Source: Spirochaetota bacterium (GTDB lineage Bacteria; Spirochaetota; UBA4802; UBA5550). From it: a DNA stretch of 64,000 nucleotides. Below, in pieces: positions 42,811-52,383 of this stretch. Within the stretch, counting starts at the first letter, position 1. Each line of letters begins with the position of its first letter. The stretch lies in NCBI GenBank assembly GCA_003246895.1, contig QKCL01000009.1:1-64000 (forward strand), read 5' to 3'. The position numbers were made by a program, and so were the translations under genes. The notes under the pieces are model-generated. The model saw nothing but the letters and a program-made list of their open reading frames with translations. It was not told the origin of the DNA and searched no databases.

Positions 42811-43440
42811 ATGAAGTTTCACACTACCCTTCTCATGGTACTATGCCTGACTGTCAGTGTCATGGCAAATCCGGTAAACAGTTTTGACAGGTTCAGGCTG
42901 GGGATGGAAACCGCGGAGATAAAAAAAACAGTCGAAAGTCTCGGAAATAGATTCAGTGTCTCCACACAAAAAATTCAGCCCCTCAGGTCTGTGAAAACGG
43001 TACTGGAACTCAAAAAATACAGCAAAGGGGTTTACAGATACGTTCTCTATACCAACAGTGAAAACAGGCTCTACAGAATAGAGGTGCACATGAACAGCAC
43101 TTCTGGCGCAATAAACAGGCTTCAGAACGACATCATGGAACATCTGAAAAATATTGACAAAGAACAGATAGATACCAGACTCCAGGTCATAGATAATTCA
43201 GGCAGTTGTACTGATATAAACTCTCGAAAAGGAACTCTCCCACTTGAATGCTCTTATGACAGTAACGGCATCCAGAAGTGCAGTGCAATAAAAGGTACAT
43301 GCAGCAGAATTATAATAAACGGCAGAGACTCTGTATTCATGAAGAAATACACAGGGGCCATGGTATTTCTTGAACTCACCGATCTGAAAATAAAACCGGA
43401 CGTAAAAGAGATAAACATAAACTTCAGACAATTTGACTAG
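42811..43440 (+). CDS. Exported protein of unknown function
   Basis: A 209-aa protein beginning MKFHTTLLMVLCLTVSVMAN, a clear signal peptide ending at an Ala-Asn site. The mature part has three Cys residues in CTDINSRKGTLPLECS and CSAIKGTCSR, suggesting disulfide bonds in the periplasm. No family is recognised. I chose the ATG at 42811 because AGAGG lies eight bases upstream and a signal peptide follows at once; the longer frame at 42781 starts inside the DUF4954 gene end. It is encoded between DUF4954 and a patatin-like gene. Confidence 0.65.
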   Translation: MKFHTTLLMVLCLTVSVMANPVNSFDRFRLGMETAEIKKTVESLGNRFSVSTQKIQPLRSVKTVLELKKYSKGVYRYVLYTNSENRLYRIEVHMNSTSGAINRLQNDIMEHLKNIDKEQIDTRLQVIDNSGSCTDINSRKGTLPLECSYDSNGIQKCSAIKGTCSRIIINGRDSVFMKKYTGAMVFLELTDLKIKPDVKEININFRQFD

Positions 43441-43454
43441 ACCGGAGGCATTGA

Positions 43455-44534
43455 GTGTTTGATAATATTGAGGTATATGCAGGAGAGAATGCCAGAAAAC
43501 ACATACTTGACAGCGGCCTGAAAAGCCGAGATGTAAAGGTCTTTGCCGGTGCCGCAGGCGGGCCGAAATTTCTGGTTCTGTCCGGGATCGACAGGTTTCT
43601 ATTCGGTGATTTTTTCAGGGGGAGGAAGGAACCTCTCCACTTCATCGGGTCATCCATCGGTTCATTCAGGGCAGCCGCCCTTGGGCAGCAAGACCCCATC
43701 AGGGGCCTTGAGAAATTCACAAACACCTATTATCTGGAACAGAAATACAGCAGCAAGCCTGACATGCGCGAGGTATCCAGAGAAGCATGGAGAATAACCG
43801 ACCACTTTCTGTCAGATGAAGACATTGACTATCTCATAAACGATTCATTCCTGAGGCTGAATTTCTTTTCCACACGCTTCACTGGCATGGGTGCCTCGGA
43901 CAACAGATTCCTTCTGGGAACGTCACTTCTTTTTGCAATACTGGCAAACCGCCTGAGCAGATCCCTCCTTTATAAAATTTATGACAGGGTGCTCTTCAGT
44001 GTGCCCGGAGAAAGAGCCCCTTTTCATAAAAAACTGGCTCAGGATCCGGCTTTCAGATATGAACTCACAGCGGAAAATTTCAAGGAGGCCCTGAATTCTT
44101 CCGGCGCAATCCCATACGCCATGGAGGGGGTCCGTGACATCTCGGGAACAAAAAAAGGAACCTACAGGGATGGAGGAGTCTGCGAATACCACCTGGACAT
44201 AGATTTTGGTGTAAAGGAAGGTATCGTTCTGTTCCCCCATTTCTTCAGCAGTGTTGTCCCTGGGTGGCTTGACAAGAACATAAAATCAAGAAAGCCAAAC
44301 CCGAATCATTTTTCGAACACAATAATGATCTGCCCATCTAAAAAATTTATAGACTCCCTGCCGGACAGGCAGATATCAGACAGGAAAGATTTCATCACCT
44401 ACGCAGGAAAAGATTCTGAAAGAATAAAAAACTGGGAAACTATCATAAAAAGAAGCAGTATTCTCGGAGATGAATTCGGCGAGGCTGTCTACTCCGGAAA
44501 GCTCAACCGCATCCTGCAGGATTTCAAGTTTTGA
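43455..44534 (+). CDS. Patatin-like phospholipase
   Basis: A 359-aa alpha/beta lipase of the patatin family. The oxyanion-hole Gly-rich stretch is GAAGGPKFLVLSG, the nucleophile elbow GSSIGSFRA (GxSxG, Ser), and the catalytic Asp is in TYRDGGVCEY. Ser-Asp dyads of this type hydrolyse phospholipid acyl chains. A short GTG start at 43455 follows GGAGGC. No signal peptide was seen, so it is cytoplasmic or exported by other routes. It is the last gene of the pdxST operon and is followed by a strong terminator. Confidence 0.83.
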   Translation: MFDNIEVYAGENARKHILDSGLKSRDVKVFAGAAGGPKFLVLSGIDRFLFGDFFRGRKEPLHFIGSSIGSFRAAALGQQDPIRGLEKFTNTYYLEQKYSSKPDMREVSREAWRITDHFLSDEDIDYLINDSFLRLNFFSTRFTGMGASDNRFLLGTSLLFAILANRLSRSLLYKIYDRVLFSVPGERAPFHKKLAQDPAFRYELTAENFKEALNSSGAIPYAMEGVRDISGTKKGTYRDGGVCEYHLDIDFGVKEGIVLFPHFFSSVVPGWLDKNIKSRKPNPNHFSNTIMICPSKKFIDSLPDRQISDRKDFITYAGKDSERIKNWETIIKRSSILGDEFGEAVYSGKLNRILQDFKF

Positions 44535-44541
44535 CAATGCA

Positions 44542-44596
44542 CTATTGTAAAACAGATATTACATTTATGTAACATCTGTTTTACAATAGATTTTTC
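44542..44596 (+). terminator. Strong terminator after the patatin-like gene
   Basis: CTATTGTAAAACAGAT (44542-44557) and its perfect complement at 44574-44589 pair around a 16-base loop, within which TTACAT and ATGTAA pair again. The stem is followed by ATTTTTCTC. It ends the pdxS-to-patatin transcript. Confidence 0.85.
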
Positions 44597-44675
44597 TCTC
44601 AATAATTTCTTGTATTTATTTATCGCTGAAACATTTATGTAATTATTAACATGAATATGATATATATACAGAAAA

Positions 44676-46475
44676 ATGAAAAAAGAAAAATACAAACTAT
44701 CAACCAAAAGACATGCCCTAATTCTTCTTCTGACCCTCTTTGTCTTTTTTGTCATATTTCTTGTAAATGACTTCAGGTCATCAATAAAAAACAGCACCGA
44801 TGAACTAAACAACTCAATGCTGTCTATAGGAAAATCCGTATCTGACCGTCTCAAGACAATTAATAGAATTTACTCTTTCCTTGAGAAAGATATGGAAAAA
44901 TCACTCAAAAAGATACTCCTAAAAGTCAGCAGACACTACAATTCAACAGGCCGCCTTCCGGCCAATCTCAAAAATTTTTACGGGGAAAATCCATACATCA
45001 ATCTCTACATCATAAACAGCAGCCTTAAAGTCATAAAGTCCACCAAACAGGAAGATATTGGGCTTGATTTCTCTTCAACAGAAAAATTTTCAAGAAGGCT
45101 CTATTCAATCATAAAATCCGGAGAGTATGTATCGGACAGAATTAACCTCAGCATTAAAGCAAGACAGCTGACGAAATATTCATACATGCCATCTCGAGAC
45201 AAAAAATTCATATTTGAAGCAAGCTACAACATGGAGAAGTTTAATCCAGATCTCGACTACGATTCAATAAGAAGCTTTACGTCGGGACTGATAAATGCAA
45301 AACTCAGTATAAAAGAAATAAACCTCTATGATACTGAGGGTAGATGTTATAATAAACCGGGTTTTGACCTGGAAAGAAACACGGCCCCGGGCAGATACCT
45401 GGCGAATAAAAGATCATTCGCCACAAAACAGGGGCAGTTTGTTCACAGCAGGGATGGTGTTAAAACTGAATCATACCTCTACTACCCCTATGTCATACAT
45501 GGAAAAATGGGGAACGATCTTGAAATCGGCATAGAAGTAAAATATGACAATGAAAGTATAATAAGAGTTCAGAAAGAGAAACTGGCATTTCAGGCATCCA
45601 TCATATTCATGGTAGTAACATTTCTGATATTTGTCTATATATACTCAGACACATATCTTTTTATTCCGCTTGGTTCAATACTTGAGGCAATTGAAAATGT
45701 GAAAAACAACAACCTTGACTTCAAGGCAAAAATAAAGGTCAAAAATGAAATGAAAGTACTGGCCGACCATTTCAACAAGATGGTCGAAAGTCTTAAAAAA
45801 AATATTTCAGAAAAAGAAGCTGCAAGAACTCTCCTTGAAAAAGCAATGAAGAAGAAGAGAAAAATTTATTTTGACACCACAATGGCTCTGGCAAACTCCA
45901 TTGAAGCCAAGGACAAATATACAGGCGGTCACTGCGAACGGGTAATGAACATGTCCCTGCTCATTGCCGATCACATCGGTTTAAATGAGCAGGAGAAAGA
46001 AGACCTCCAGTACGGGAGTCTCCTTCATGATATCGGAAAAATCGGCATACATGACGATATCCTGAACAAACCGACTCCCTTTACTGAGGAAGAGTATGAA
46101 TTAGTTAAACAGCACCCGGTTACCGGATATTCCATTGTTGCAAATATTGAATTCATGGACAAGGCCAGAGAAATTATACTGCATCATCATGAGCGTTATG
46201 ACGGCTCGGGATATCCCCATGGACTTGCCGGTGAAAATATCCCATTAATGGCACGAATCATATCCATTGCAGATTCATTCGATGCCATGACAAGCGGAAG
46301 AGTCTACAGGCCAAACAGATTCATGGTCGCCGAAGCCTTCCTTGAAATGGACAGATGTTCAGGTACACAGTTTGATCCGGAACTTCTTACTAATTTCAGG
46401 GATGCATATATTAAAAAGTTTGGCCCGGCACTGAACAGGTTCGCAGAGGATATCGAGAGGGAATCCTGCCGCTGA
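44676..46475 (+). CDS. Sensor protein with HAMP and HD-GYP c-di-GMP phosphodiesterase domains
   Basis: A 599-aa membrane receptor. TM1 is near residues 12-30 (ALILLLTLFVFFVIFLVNDF), a periplasmic sensor of about 250 residues (Cache-like) follows, then TM2 near 305-325, HAMP (IPLGSILEAIENVKNNNLDF), a short coiled coil and the HD-GYP domain from about 405. The catalytic set is complete: HCERVM, HDIGKIGIHDDILNKP, HPVTGY, HHHERYDGSGYPHGL and DSFDAMTSGRVYRP. HD-GYP enzymes degrade cyclic di-GMP to pGpG or GMP and so control motility or attachment. It stands alone between terminator and ribH. Confidence 0.9.
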   Translation: MKKEKYKLSTKRHALILLLTLFVFFVIFLVNDFRSSIKNSTDELNNSMLSIGKSVSDRLKTINRIYSFLEKDMEKSLKKILLKVSRHYNSTGRLPANLKNFYGENPYINLYIINSSLKVIKSTKQEDIGLDFSSTEKFSRRLYSIIKSGEYVSDRINLSIKARQLTKYSYMPSRDKKFIFEASYNMEKFNPDLDYDSIRSFTSGLINAKLSIKEINLYDTEGRCYNKPGFDLERNTAPGRYLANKRSFATKQGQFVHSRDGVKTESYLYYPYVIHGKMGNDLEIGIEVKYDNESIIRVQKEKLAFQASIIFMVVTFLIFVYIYSDTYLFIPLGSILEAIENVKNNNLDFKAKIKVKNEMKVLADHFNKMVESLKKNISEKEAARTLLEKAMKKKRKIYFDTTMALANSIEAKDKYTGGHCERVMNMSLLIADHIGLNEQEKEDLQYGSLLHDIGKIGIHDDILNKPTPFTEEEYELVKQHPVTGYSIVANIEFMDKAREIILHHHERYDGSGYPHGLAGENIPLMARIISIADSFDAMTSGRVYRPNRFMVAEAFLEMDRCSGTQFDPELLTNFRDAYIKKFGPALNRFAEDIERESCR

Positions 46476-46621
46476 CATGTCCGAATGTTATAAACTGCTC
46501 TGTTCTGAAAGAAAATTCAGGCGAAAATCAGAAATCACATCCCCCCAAAAAAGGCTTGACTATTGCCTGCTTCATGGGTTTCTTTTAGTAAAACTCATCT
46601 TATATTAAGGAATCTATCCAT

Positions 46622-47086
46622 ATGAAAATAATTGAAGGGAAACTTGATGCGTCCGGTCTTAAGTTCGCCATTGTAGTATCAAGGTTCAATGAATTTATCA
46701 CCGGAAAACTTCTATCCGGTGCAATTGACTGTCTGAAAAGAAACGGTGCAAACGATGATGACATTACTGTAGCATGGGTTCCAGGAGCTTTTGAGATACC
46801 TGCTGTTGCTTCAAGACTTACGGTATCTGACAAGTATGATGCAGTTATATGTCTGGGCGCAATAATAAGGGGAAGCACTCCCCATTTTGACTATGTTTCT
46901 GCAGAGGCCACAAAGGGTATCGGCCACCTCAGCATGAAAGCCGAGACTCCGGTTATATTCGGAGTGCTAACCACTGACTCCATTGAACAGGCAATAGAAA
47001 GAGCAGGCACAAAATCGGGAAACAAGGGATTCGACGCCGCATTTTCGGCCATTGAAATGGCAAATTTATACAAGCAGATAAAATAA
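46622..47086 (+). CDS. ribH: 6,7-dimethyl-8-ribityllumazine synthase
   Basis: Penultimate step of riboflavin synthesis, 154 aa, usually a 60-mer. Core blocks are [37 protein letters not shown] (catalytic region), [20 protein letters not shown], and [20 protein letters not shown]. Other rib genes are not in the window. The stop overlaps the nusB start by one base (TAATG), a known arrangement. Upstream (46476-46621) there is no riboflavin riboswitch fold that I can see. Confidence 0.95.
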   Translation: MKIIEGKLDASGLKFAIVVSRFNEFITGKLLSGAIDCLKRNGANDDDITVAWVPGAFEIPAVASRLTVSDKYDAVICLGAIIRGSTPHFDYVSAEATKGIGHLSMKAETPVIFGVLTTDSIEQAIERAGTKSGNKGFDAAFSAIEMANLYKQIK

Positions 47087-47490
47087 TGGGACAAAGAAGA
47101 AAAGCCAGAGAATATGCCCTTCAGGGCATATACATGCATGAAGTAGGGAAAACATCAGCGCATGATATAATTAAATTTGAATGGGTAGACCAGGATATAT
47201 CCGGTGAAATCAGGGATTTTGCCGCAAAACTCATCAGCGGAACACTTGAGAAAATAGATCAAATAGACGATGTAATAAGAAAGCATTCAAAGAACTGGAC
47301 ACCGGAACGGCTTTCTGCAATAGACAGGTCCATACTAAGGCTTGCCATTTATGAAATGATTTACATGGATGATATTCCTGAAATTGTTACCATAAATGAA
47401 AGTATTGAACTTGGCAAGACATTTGGGGGAGAGAACTCCGGTCAATTTATAAATGGAATACTGGATGCTGTTAAAAAGACTGAATCCTGA
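47086..47490 (+). CDS. nusB: Transcription antitermination factor NusB
   Basis: A 134-aa RNA-binding helical protein of the rRNA antitermination complex (with NusE, NusA, NusG). Characteristic blocks are RRKAREYALQGIYMHEV near the N-terminus, and WTPERLSAIDRSILRLAIYE, DIPEIVTINESIELGKTFGG. Coupled to ribH by the TAATG overlap. The TPR gene begins 15 bases after its stop. Confidence 0.95.
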   Translation: MGQRRKAREYALQGIYMHEVGKTSAHDIIKFEWVDQDISGEIRDFAAKLISGTLEKIDQIDDVIRKHSKNWTPERLSAIDRSILRLAIYEMIYMDDIPEIVTINESIELGKTFGGENSGQFINGILDAVKKTES

Positions 47491-47504
47491 AAGAGGCATT
47501 AAGT

Positions 47505-49538
47505 TTGATGAGAATCCGCAGAGAAAAAATTACAGATGACTCACTGGACGAATACGTTGAAACGAACAGAATCTCCGACATTGAAATAAGCGCTGAAAAC
47601 AGGAGAGGAAGCAGCAGGAAGATGATTTACATTCTGCTGTTTTCAACCATTGCGCTGCTGACTATCCTGATAATTGTCAATCTCATCTACAAAAAACCCG
47701 GCAAGTTCATTGAAACGACGAAGTCAAAACTCATGGATGAAATACTTTCCGGTTCAGGAAGCAAAAAAACCGTTGAAATTGGAAACAACGCCATCCTGAA
47801 AAAGGCAATAGATGACTATCAGAAGGGTTACACAGCCAATGCCATCACGGGCCTCAACTCGGTTGTTGAGTCAGATGCCGGAAATGGTGACAAGGCATTG
47901 GCCCTTCTGTACCTTGGTATAATCGCCGATGAACAGAATAAGTACAATGATGCCATAGAGTTCTTCAACAGGGCACTCAAGTATGACAACTCCAACCACC
48001 TCATATACCTCAACAGGGCCAAGACATACCGGAAGATGAAAAACTATGAGATGGCCGCGGAGGATGCCGCAAAATCTGTCTCAATAAAACCCACTGCCGA
48101 TTCATCGGTCCTGCTTGGAAACATATTCTTTGAGAAAGGAAATTTCGACCAGGCTCTGAAACATTATCAGGATGCACTGAAACTCGACAGCAACAATGCG
48201 CTCGTATTATACAATACAGCCATAACCCTTTTCCGTAAGGGTGAAAGGTTCCCGGCTCTTGAATATCTGAAGAAAGCCGCGGAAAGCGATCAGATCGGAG
48301 AAATAGCCTTTAAATCCTATTCAAGACTGGGGACTGAATTTCTTCAGTCAAACATGATAGACCTGTCTGAAAAGTACCTCAAAAGCGCAATAGCACTGAA
48401 GCCCAATGACCCGGGCACAAGATATAATCTCTCCCTCCTCTATTTGAAGAAAGGCGACCAGGCACAGGCGCTGAAGGAGCTTGAAGAGGCGGAGAAGCTG
48501 GGCCAGGAAAACAGAAAACTCCTGGAAAATATCGGAGAAACATATTTTTCACTTAACGACTACGGGAAGAGCACCCGTGTTTTCGAAAAGATTCTTGAAA
48601 CAGACGCCAGGAATATCCGCATACTGTCGCGGATAGGCGAAATATATTACAAAAATGGTGAACTGGAAAAGGCCTATAACGCATTCAAAAAAATCACTCA
48701 GACAGAACCTGCAGGAGAAAATGCAAGAATGTCCTATCTCAACATGGGCAACATCCTCGATGACATGGGGAAATTTGAAGATGCAATAAAATCATATGAG
48801 TCTGCACTCGCCATAAACGGGAAAGACGACCAGACATACTACAACATGGGGCTGACATACAAGAATTCCGACCGGCCGGAACTAGCCATAAGTTCATGGA
48901 AAAAAGCCCTGTCCCTGAACCCTGACAACATTAAGGCCATGATGTCAATTGCTGACTACTATTACCAGAAGGGCCACATCGACATGGCTGAAAAAACCTA
49001 TCAGGATATTATCTACAAATGGAAGGACAATGAAGAAGCTCTTTTCAGGCTCGGTACAATTTATCATAAACAGAAAAACCATAAAGACGCAGAGGAAGCC
49101 TACAGAAAAGTAATCTCCCTCAACAGAAACAGCAGCTTCACAAGAAGTTCATACATCAACCTTGCCATGATTCTTTCCAGCCAGTCAAAAACTGATGAAG
49201 GCCTCAACACTTCAATGAGCCTTCTCAAAAAGGCGCTCCTTCTGAAACCGGGTGATCCTGACGCGCTCCTTGCCCTGGGAATTGTTTATTCCGAAAAGAA
49301 CATGCATGAGAATGCAATTGAAACATTTTATCAGGTAATCAAGTCATCAAGGGATACGGCAAAGATAGGTGAATCCTACAACAACATAGGCAAAAGTTAT
49401 TACAAGACAGGGAAATATCAGAAGGCCATCGAAGCCTTTACCCGCGGAATTGAAAACTCCCCGGAAAACGAGGAACTCAGGATAAACAGAAAGACGGCAG
49501 TTCAGGCCTATGAAAAAGAGCTGTCAAAGGTGAGATAA
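47505..49538 (+). CDS. Large TPR membrane protein of unknown partner
   Basis: A 677-aa protein with a cytoplasmic 40-residue N-terminus, a single membrane segment at about 42-62 (IYILLFSTIALLTILIIVNL), and at least twelve tetratricopeptide repeats from residue 105 to the end, such as ALALLYLGIIADEQNKYNDA, EFFNRALKYDNSNHLIYLNR, and KIGESYNNIGKSYYKTGKYQ. It exposes a long superhelix on one face of the membrane and probably assembles envelope or secretion partners. The first codon is TTG at 47505, with an ATG at 47508 as an equal alternative. It precedes dgt by two bases. Confidence 0.78.
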   Translation: MMRIRREKITDDSLDEYVETNRISDIEISAENRRGSSRKMIYILLFSTIALLTILIIVNLIYKKPGKFIETTKSKLMDEILSGSGSKKTVEIGNNAILKKAIDDYQKGYTANAITGLNSVVESDAGNGDKALALLYLGIIADEQNKYNDAIEFFNRALKYDNSNHLIYLNRAKTYRKMKNYEMAAEDAAKSVSIKPTADSSVLLGNIFFEKGNFDQALKHYQDALKLDSNNALVLYNTAITLFRKGERFPALEYLKKAAESDQIGEIAFKSYSRLGTEFLQSNMIDLSEKYLKSAIALKPNDPGTRYNLSLLYLKKGDQAQALKELEEAEKLGQENRKLLENIGETYFSLNDYGKSTRVFEKILETDARNIRILSRIGEIYYKNGELEKAYNAFKKITQTEPAGENARMSYLNMGNILDDMGKFEDAIKSYESALAINGKDDQTYYNMGLTYKNSDRPELAISSWKKALSLNPDNIKAMMSIADYYYQKGHIDMAEKTYQDIIYKWKDNEEALFRLGTIYHKQKNHKDAEEAYRKVISLNRNSSFTRSSYINLAMILSSQSKTDEGLNTSMSLLKKALLLKPGDPDALLALGIVYSEKNMHENAIETFYQVIKSSRDTAKIGESYNNIGKSYYKTGKYQKAIEAFTRGIENSPENEELRINRKTAVQAYEKELSKVR

Positions 49539-49540
49539 CA

Positions 49541-50686
49541 ATGAGTTTTACAGCGGATCTTCAGTATTTTGAAAATCATCTTGCCCCCTATGCGGCAAAG
49601 TCCGGAAATTCAAGGGGCAGAGCATATAAAGAAGATTCCCACGGATATAGAAGCGAATTTCAGCGCGACCGTGAAAGAATAATCCACAGCAGGGCATTCA
49701 GGCGGCTAGAATACAAGACCCAGGTTTTTATTAATCATGAAGGAGATCATTACAGAACCCGCCTGACCCACACAATGGAGGTGGCCCAGATCGCCAGAGC
49801 AATTGCACGTGCTCTCCGCCTTAACGAAGACCTTGCGGAATCCATAGCACTGGCCCATGACCTTGGACATACGCCATTCGGCCATGTGGGAGAGCGTGAA
49901 CTCAACTCCCTCCTCAAGGACAGAGGGGGGTTTGAACACAACAGGCAGAGTCTCCGGGTTGTTGAGGTCCTTGAACACAGATACAGCGCATTCATGGGAT
50001 TAAACCTCACCTGGGAAACAAGGGAGGGACTGATAAAGCATTCAGGAACATATGACCGCCCGGGAATGTCAGACTTCTTTCCCGAGGAGCAGCCTTCACT
50101 TGAAGCGCAGATTATTGATTACTCAGATGAAATAGCCTACAACAACCATGACCTTGACGACGGCCTGGCCTCGGGCCTTCTGAACTTCGACGAAGTAAGG
50201 GAACTTTCGATCTGGTCAATGGCCGAAAAAGAATACGGAGGCAGACTGCCTTCAGACCAGAAAATGCACATCAGGGAGATAATCCGAAAAATAATCAATC
50301 TTCTTGTGACAGATATCATTGAAAACACACAGCGGCTCATAAAAGAAAGCGGTGTAAGTGTCTATGGTGATGTAAAATCTCATACATCAAAACTCACAGG
50401 TTTTACAGACACTATAAACCAGGCAAACGATGAACTGAAGTCATTTTTAAGAAATAAACTTTACAGACATTACAAGGTAACAAGAATGTCTCTGAAATCA
50501 AAAAACGTGATCAATGAGCTCTTCAGGGTTTATACAGAATACCCTGACACTCTGCCTGACCGGTATCAGGAAAAAATAAATGCCGAAGGGCTGCATACTA
50601 CTGTAACCGACTTCATTGCCGGAATGACAGACAGATATGCAATTGAAGAGCACAGAAAGCTTACTGATCCATTTATCAGGGTTTAG
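49541..50686 (+). CDS. dgt: dNTP triphosphohydrolase (dGTPase-like)
   Basis: An HD-domain dNTP triphosphohydrolase, 381 aa, that cuts dNTPs to nucleoside and triphosphate. The metal-binding His and Asp lie in RTRLTHTMEVAQIARAIARA and LAESIALAHDLGHTPFGHVG; RVIHSRAFRRLEYKTQVF-like IIHSRAFRRLEYKTQVFINH is conserved. It is the shorter type found in many bacteria rather than the E. coli 505-aa Dgt. It may balance dNTP pools or limit phage growth. It ends 9 bases before the next gene. Confidence 0.9.
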   Translation: MSFTADLQYFENHLAPYAAKSGNSRGRAYKEDSHGYRSEFQRDRERIIHSRAFRRLEYKTQVFINHEGDHYRTRLTHTMEVAQIARAIARALRLNEDLAESIALAHDLGHTPFGHVGERELNSLLKDRGGFEHNRQSLRVVEVLEHRYSAFMGLNLTWETREGLIKHSGTYDRPGMSDFFPEEQPSLEAQIIDYSDEIAYNNHDLDDGLASGLLNFDEVRELSIWSMAEKEYGGRLPSDQKMHIREIIRKIINLLVTDIIENTQRLIKESGVSVYGDVKSHTSKLTGFTDTINQANDELKSFLRNKLYRHYKVTRMSLKSKNVINELFRVYTEYPDTLPDRYQEKINAEGLHTTVTDFIAGMTDRYAIEEHRKLTDPFIRV

Positions 50687-50695
50687 GGAAATAAC

Positions 50696-51187
50696 ATGTA
50701 CCACGGTTTTAATGAAACAATTGAAGATTTTATAATAAACAAGTGCAGCAGCAGTCTCGAAATACTTGAAAACGGCAAATGGATATTTCAGGAAGGAGAA
50801 ATCTCCGACATTAATATCACCGGCTATATAAAAGATCATTTGAGCCACTCTGAGAACAACGTAATTGTAAAGCTCAGGGACAGATCCGTTCCGGTAAAAG
50901 TCCCGGCAGAGAAAAAACTTGTCATAGATGTTTCCATTTCCGGCGCGGGAGACTTTGAAAAAGTCGAAATCATAACCACCGGAGGCAGAGAACTGCTGGA
51001 TGTTCACACCCTCCACATGAACAGGGAGGACAGGTCACTATACTGTACAGGCTCCAATGAATCTGAAAAAATTAAATTCCTAAAAGGCCCTATGATTAAG
51101 ATACTTGACAGGCTCATGGAAGGGAATAATGGTAGATTTTATCTTAAACTATGCGGACAGATTATTCCAATAGAGGGATTGAATTGA
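50696..51187 (+). CDS. Hypothetical protein
   Basis: A 163-aa soluble protein, no membrane segment or signal. Predicted secondary structure by eye is alpha at the start (FNETIEDFIINKCSSSLEIL), then mixed beta. I recognise no family. Motif-poor, with acidic and hydrophobic alternation. It lies between dgt and the VKOR/DsbA-type gene, overlapping the latter's start; its conserved position may mean a partner of either. Treat as real, since spacing and ribosome-binding site (AGGGAAA) are good. Confidence 0.6.
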   Translation: MYHGFNETIEDFIINKCSSSLEILENGKWIFQEGEISDINITGYIKDHLSHSENNVIVKLRDRSVPVKVPAEKKLVIDVSISGAGDFEKVEIITTGGRELLDVHTLHMNREDRSLYCTGSNESEKIKFLKGPMIKILDRLMEGNNGRFYLKLCGQIIPIEGLN

Positions 51188-52383
51188 AAAAATATTTTTT
51201 TGTTCTAACTGCCTTATCATTTCTTGGAGCCGTCCTTTCCGGTATACTTTTATTCAAGCACTACTTTCCTCAATCCGGCAGCAGTTTTTTTTCCTGCGGG
51301 TCCGGAATTATTGACACATGTGTGGCCGTTTCACAGTCAGATGCGGGAACATTCTTCTCCATTCCCCTTGCCGCCTTCGGACTTCTTTTCTACATTTTTA
51401 TGATAATGAATATTCTGATAGTTCAATTCTCTGAGGAGCTTGAAAAACCGGTTATTTCAGTTCTGTTTTCTTTTTTAACTGTTTCTCTGCTCATTGATGC
51501 GGTACTCGGATCAATTCTTGTAAAACAAAAATCTGTATGCTCCCTTTGTGTTGCCACATATTGTGTAAACGCAGCCATGCTGTTTATTCTGTTTTTTTAC
51601 ATCAGGAAGCACCACGGATTAAAGGCAAGTTTTCTTGCACTTTCAGAGGTGCTTTTTTCCGTAGAAAAAAAAGATATGACAATAAAATACCTCTACGCCA
51701 CTGCCACAATATTTATCTGCTCTTCAGTTATTTTTTTCACAAACAATCTTTCTCTTGTGAACAGGATAAAAAATCATCCAGACAGCAAACTGACAGAACA
51801 GCTCAATGATTTTTACAATGAAAAAAAATTAACTCTCAAATTTCCAGAAACAGACCTGAAACTCGGCAGTGACAGCGCACCTGTAAAAATTCGTGTTTAC
51901 ATAGACTTTCTCTGTTCGGCATGCCATAGCTTCTTCACTCAGGAAAAATATTTTCTTTCAAAATATAACGGCAAAATTCAGATCCTGTACTACCACTATC
52001 CTCTTGACTCGGCATGCAATAAATACATGAATGAATCAGTGTATAAAAATTCATGCATCGCATCACGTTACATGGAATATTCTTCAAAAAATGGATTTTT
52101 CTCCAGATACATATATGAGCATTTCAGAAATTACGATGAAATTGCACACTCCTACACAGAAAAGAAAGCTTCTGAGATCTTAAGAGCAACTGGAATATCA
52201 GACATAAAATACAATGAAGAAGAAATAAAAAAGAAGATAACTGAACATATAGAATTTGCAGAAAAAATTAAAATAGAAGCAACACCTACCGTTATCATAA
52301 ATGGAAGAAAAATTGTTGGAGTTCCGCCTGTGCCTTTTCTTGAAGCAGTCATAAACAGGGAACTAAAGTCCAAAAATAACTAG
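51184..52383 (+). CDS. VKOR-DsbA-type thiol oxidoreductase fusion
   Basis: A 399-aa membrane protein joining a vitamin K epoxide reductase domain and a thioredoxin-like DsbA domain. The VKOR half has Cys38/Cys46 (FSCGSGIIDTC) and the CxxC redox pair Cys119-Ser-Leu-Cys122 (SVCSLCVATYC). The periplasmic thioredoxin half has CSAC at 244-247 (IDFLCSACHSFF) and the cis-Pro loop ATPTVIINGRKIVGVPP. It would make disulfides in exported proteins with quinone as acceptor. TTG at 51184 was chosen as start because GAGGG is six bases upstream and MKKYFFV follows; an ATG at 51151 is the alternative. Its stop overlaps the priA stop. Confidence 0.83.
   Translation: MKKYFFVLTALSFLGAVLSGILLFKHYFPQSGSSFFSCGSGIIDTCVAVSQSDAGTFFSIPLAAFGLLFYIFMIMNILIVQFSEELEKPVISVLFSFLTVSLLIDAVLGSILVKQKSVCSLCVATYCVNAAMLFILFFYIRKHHGLKASFLALSEVLFSVEKKDMTIKYLYATATIFICSSVIFFTNNLSLVNRIKNHPDSKLTEQLNDFYNEKKLTLKFPETDLKLGSDSAPVKIRVYIDFLCSACHSFFTQEKYFLSKYNGKIQILYYHYPLDSACNKYMNESVYKNSCIASRYMEYSSKNGFFSRYIYEHFRNYDEIAHSYTEKKASEILRATGISDIKYNEEEIKKKITEHIEFAEKIKIEATPTVIINGRKIVGVPPVPFLEAVINRELKSKNN

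Noticed and set aside
46476-46621. Possible riboflavin (FMN) riboswitch upstream of ribH
   Set aside because: The conserved FMN aptamer helices were not recognisable and the space is only 146 bases.
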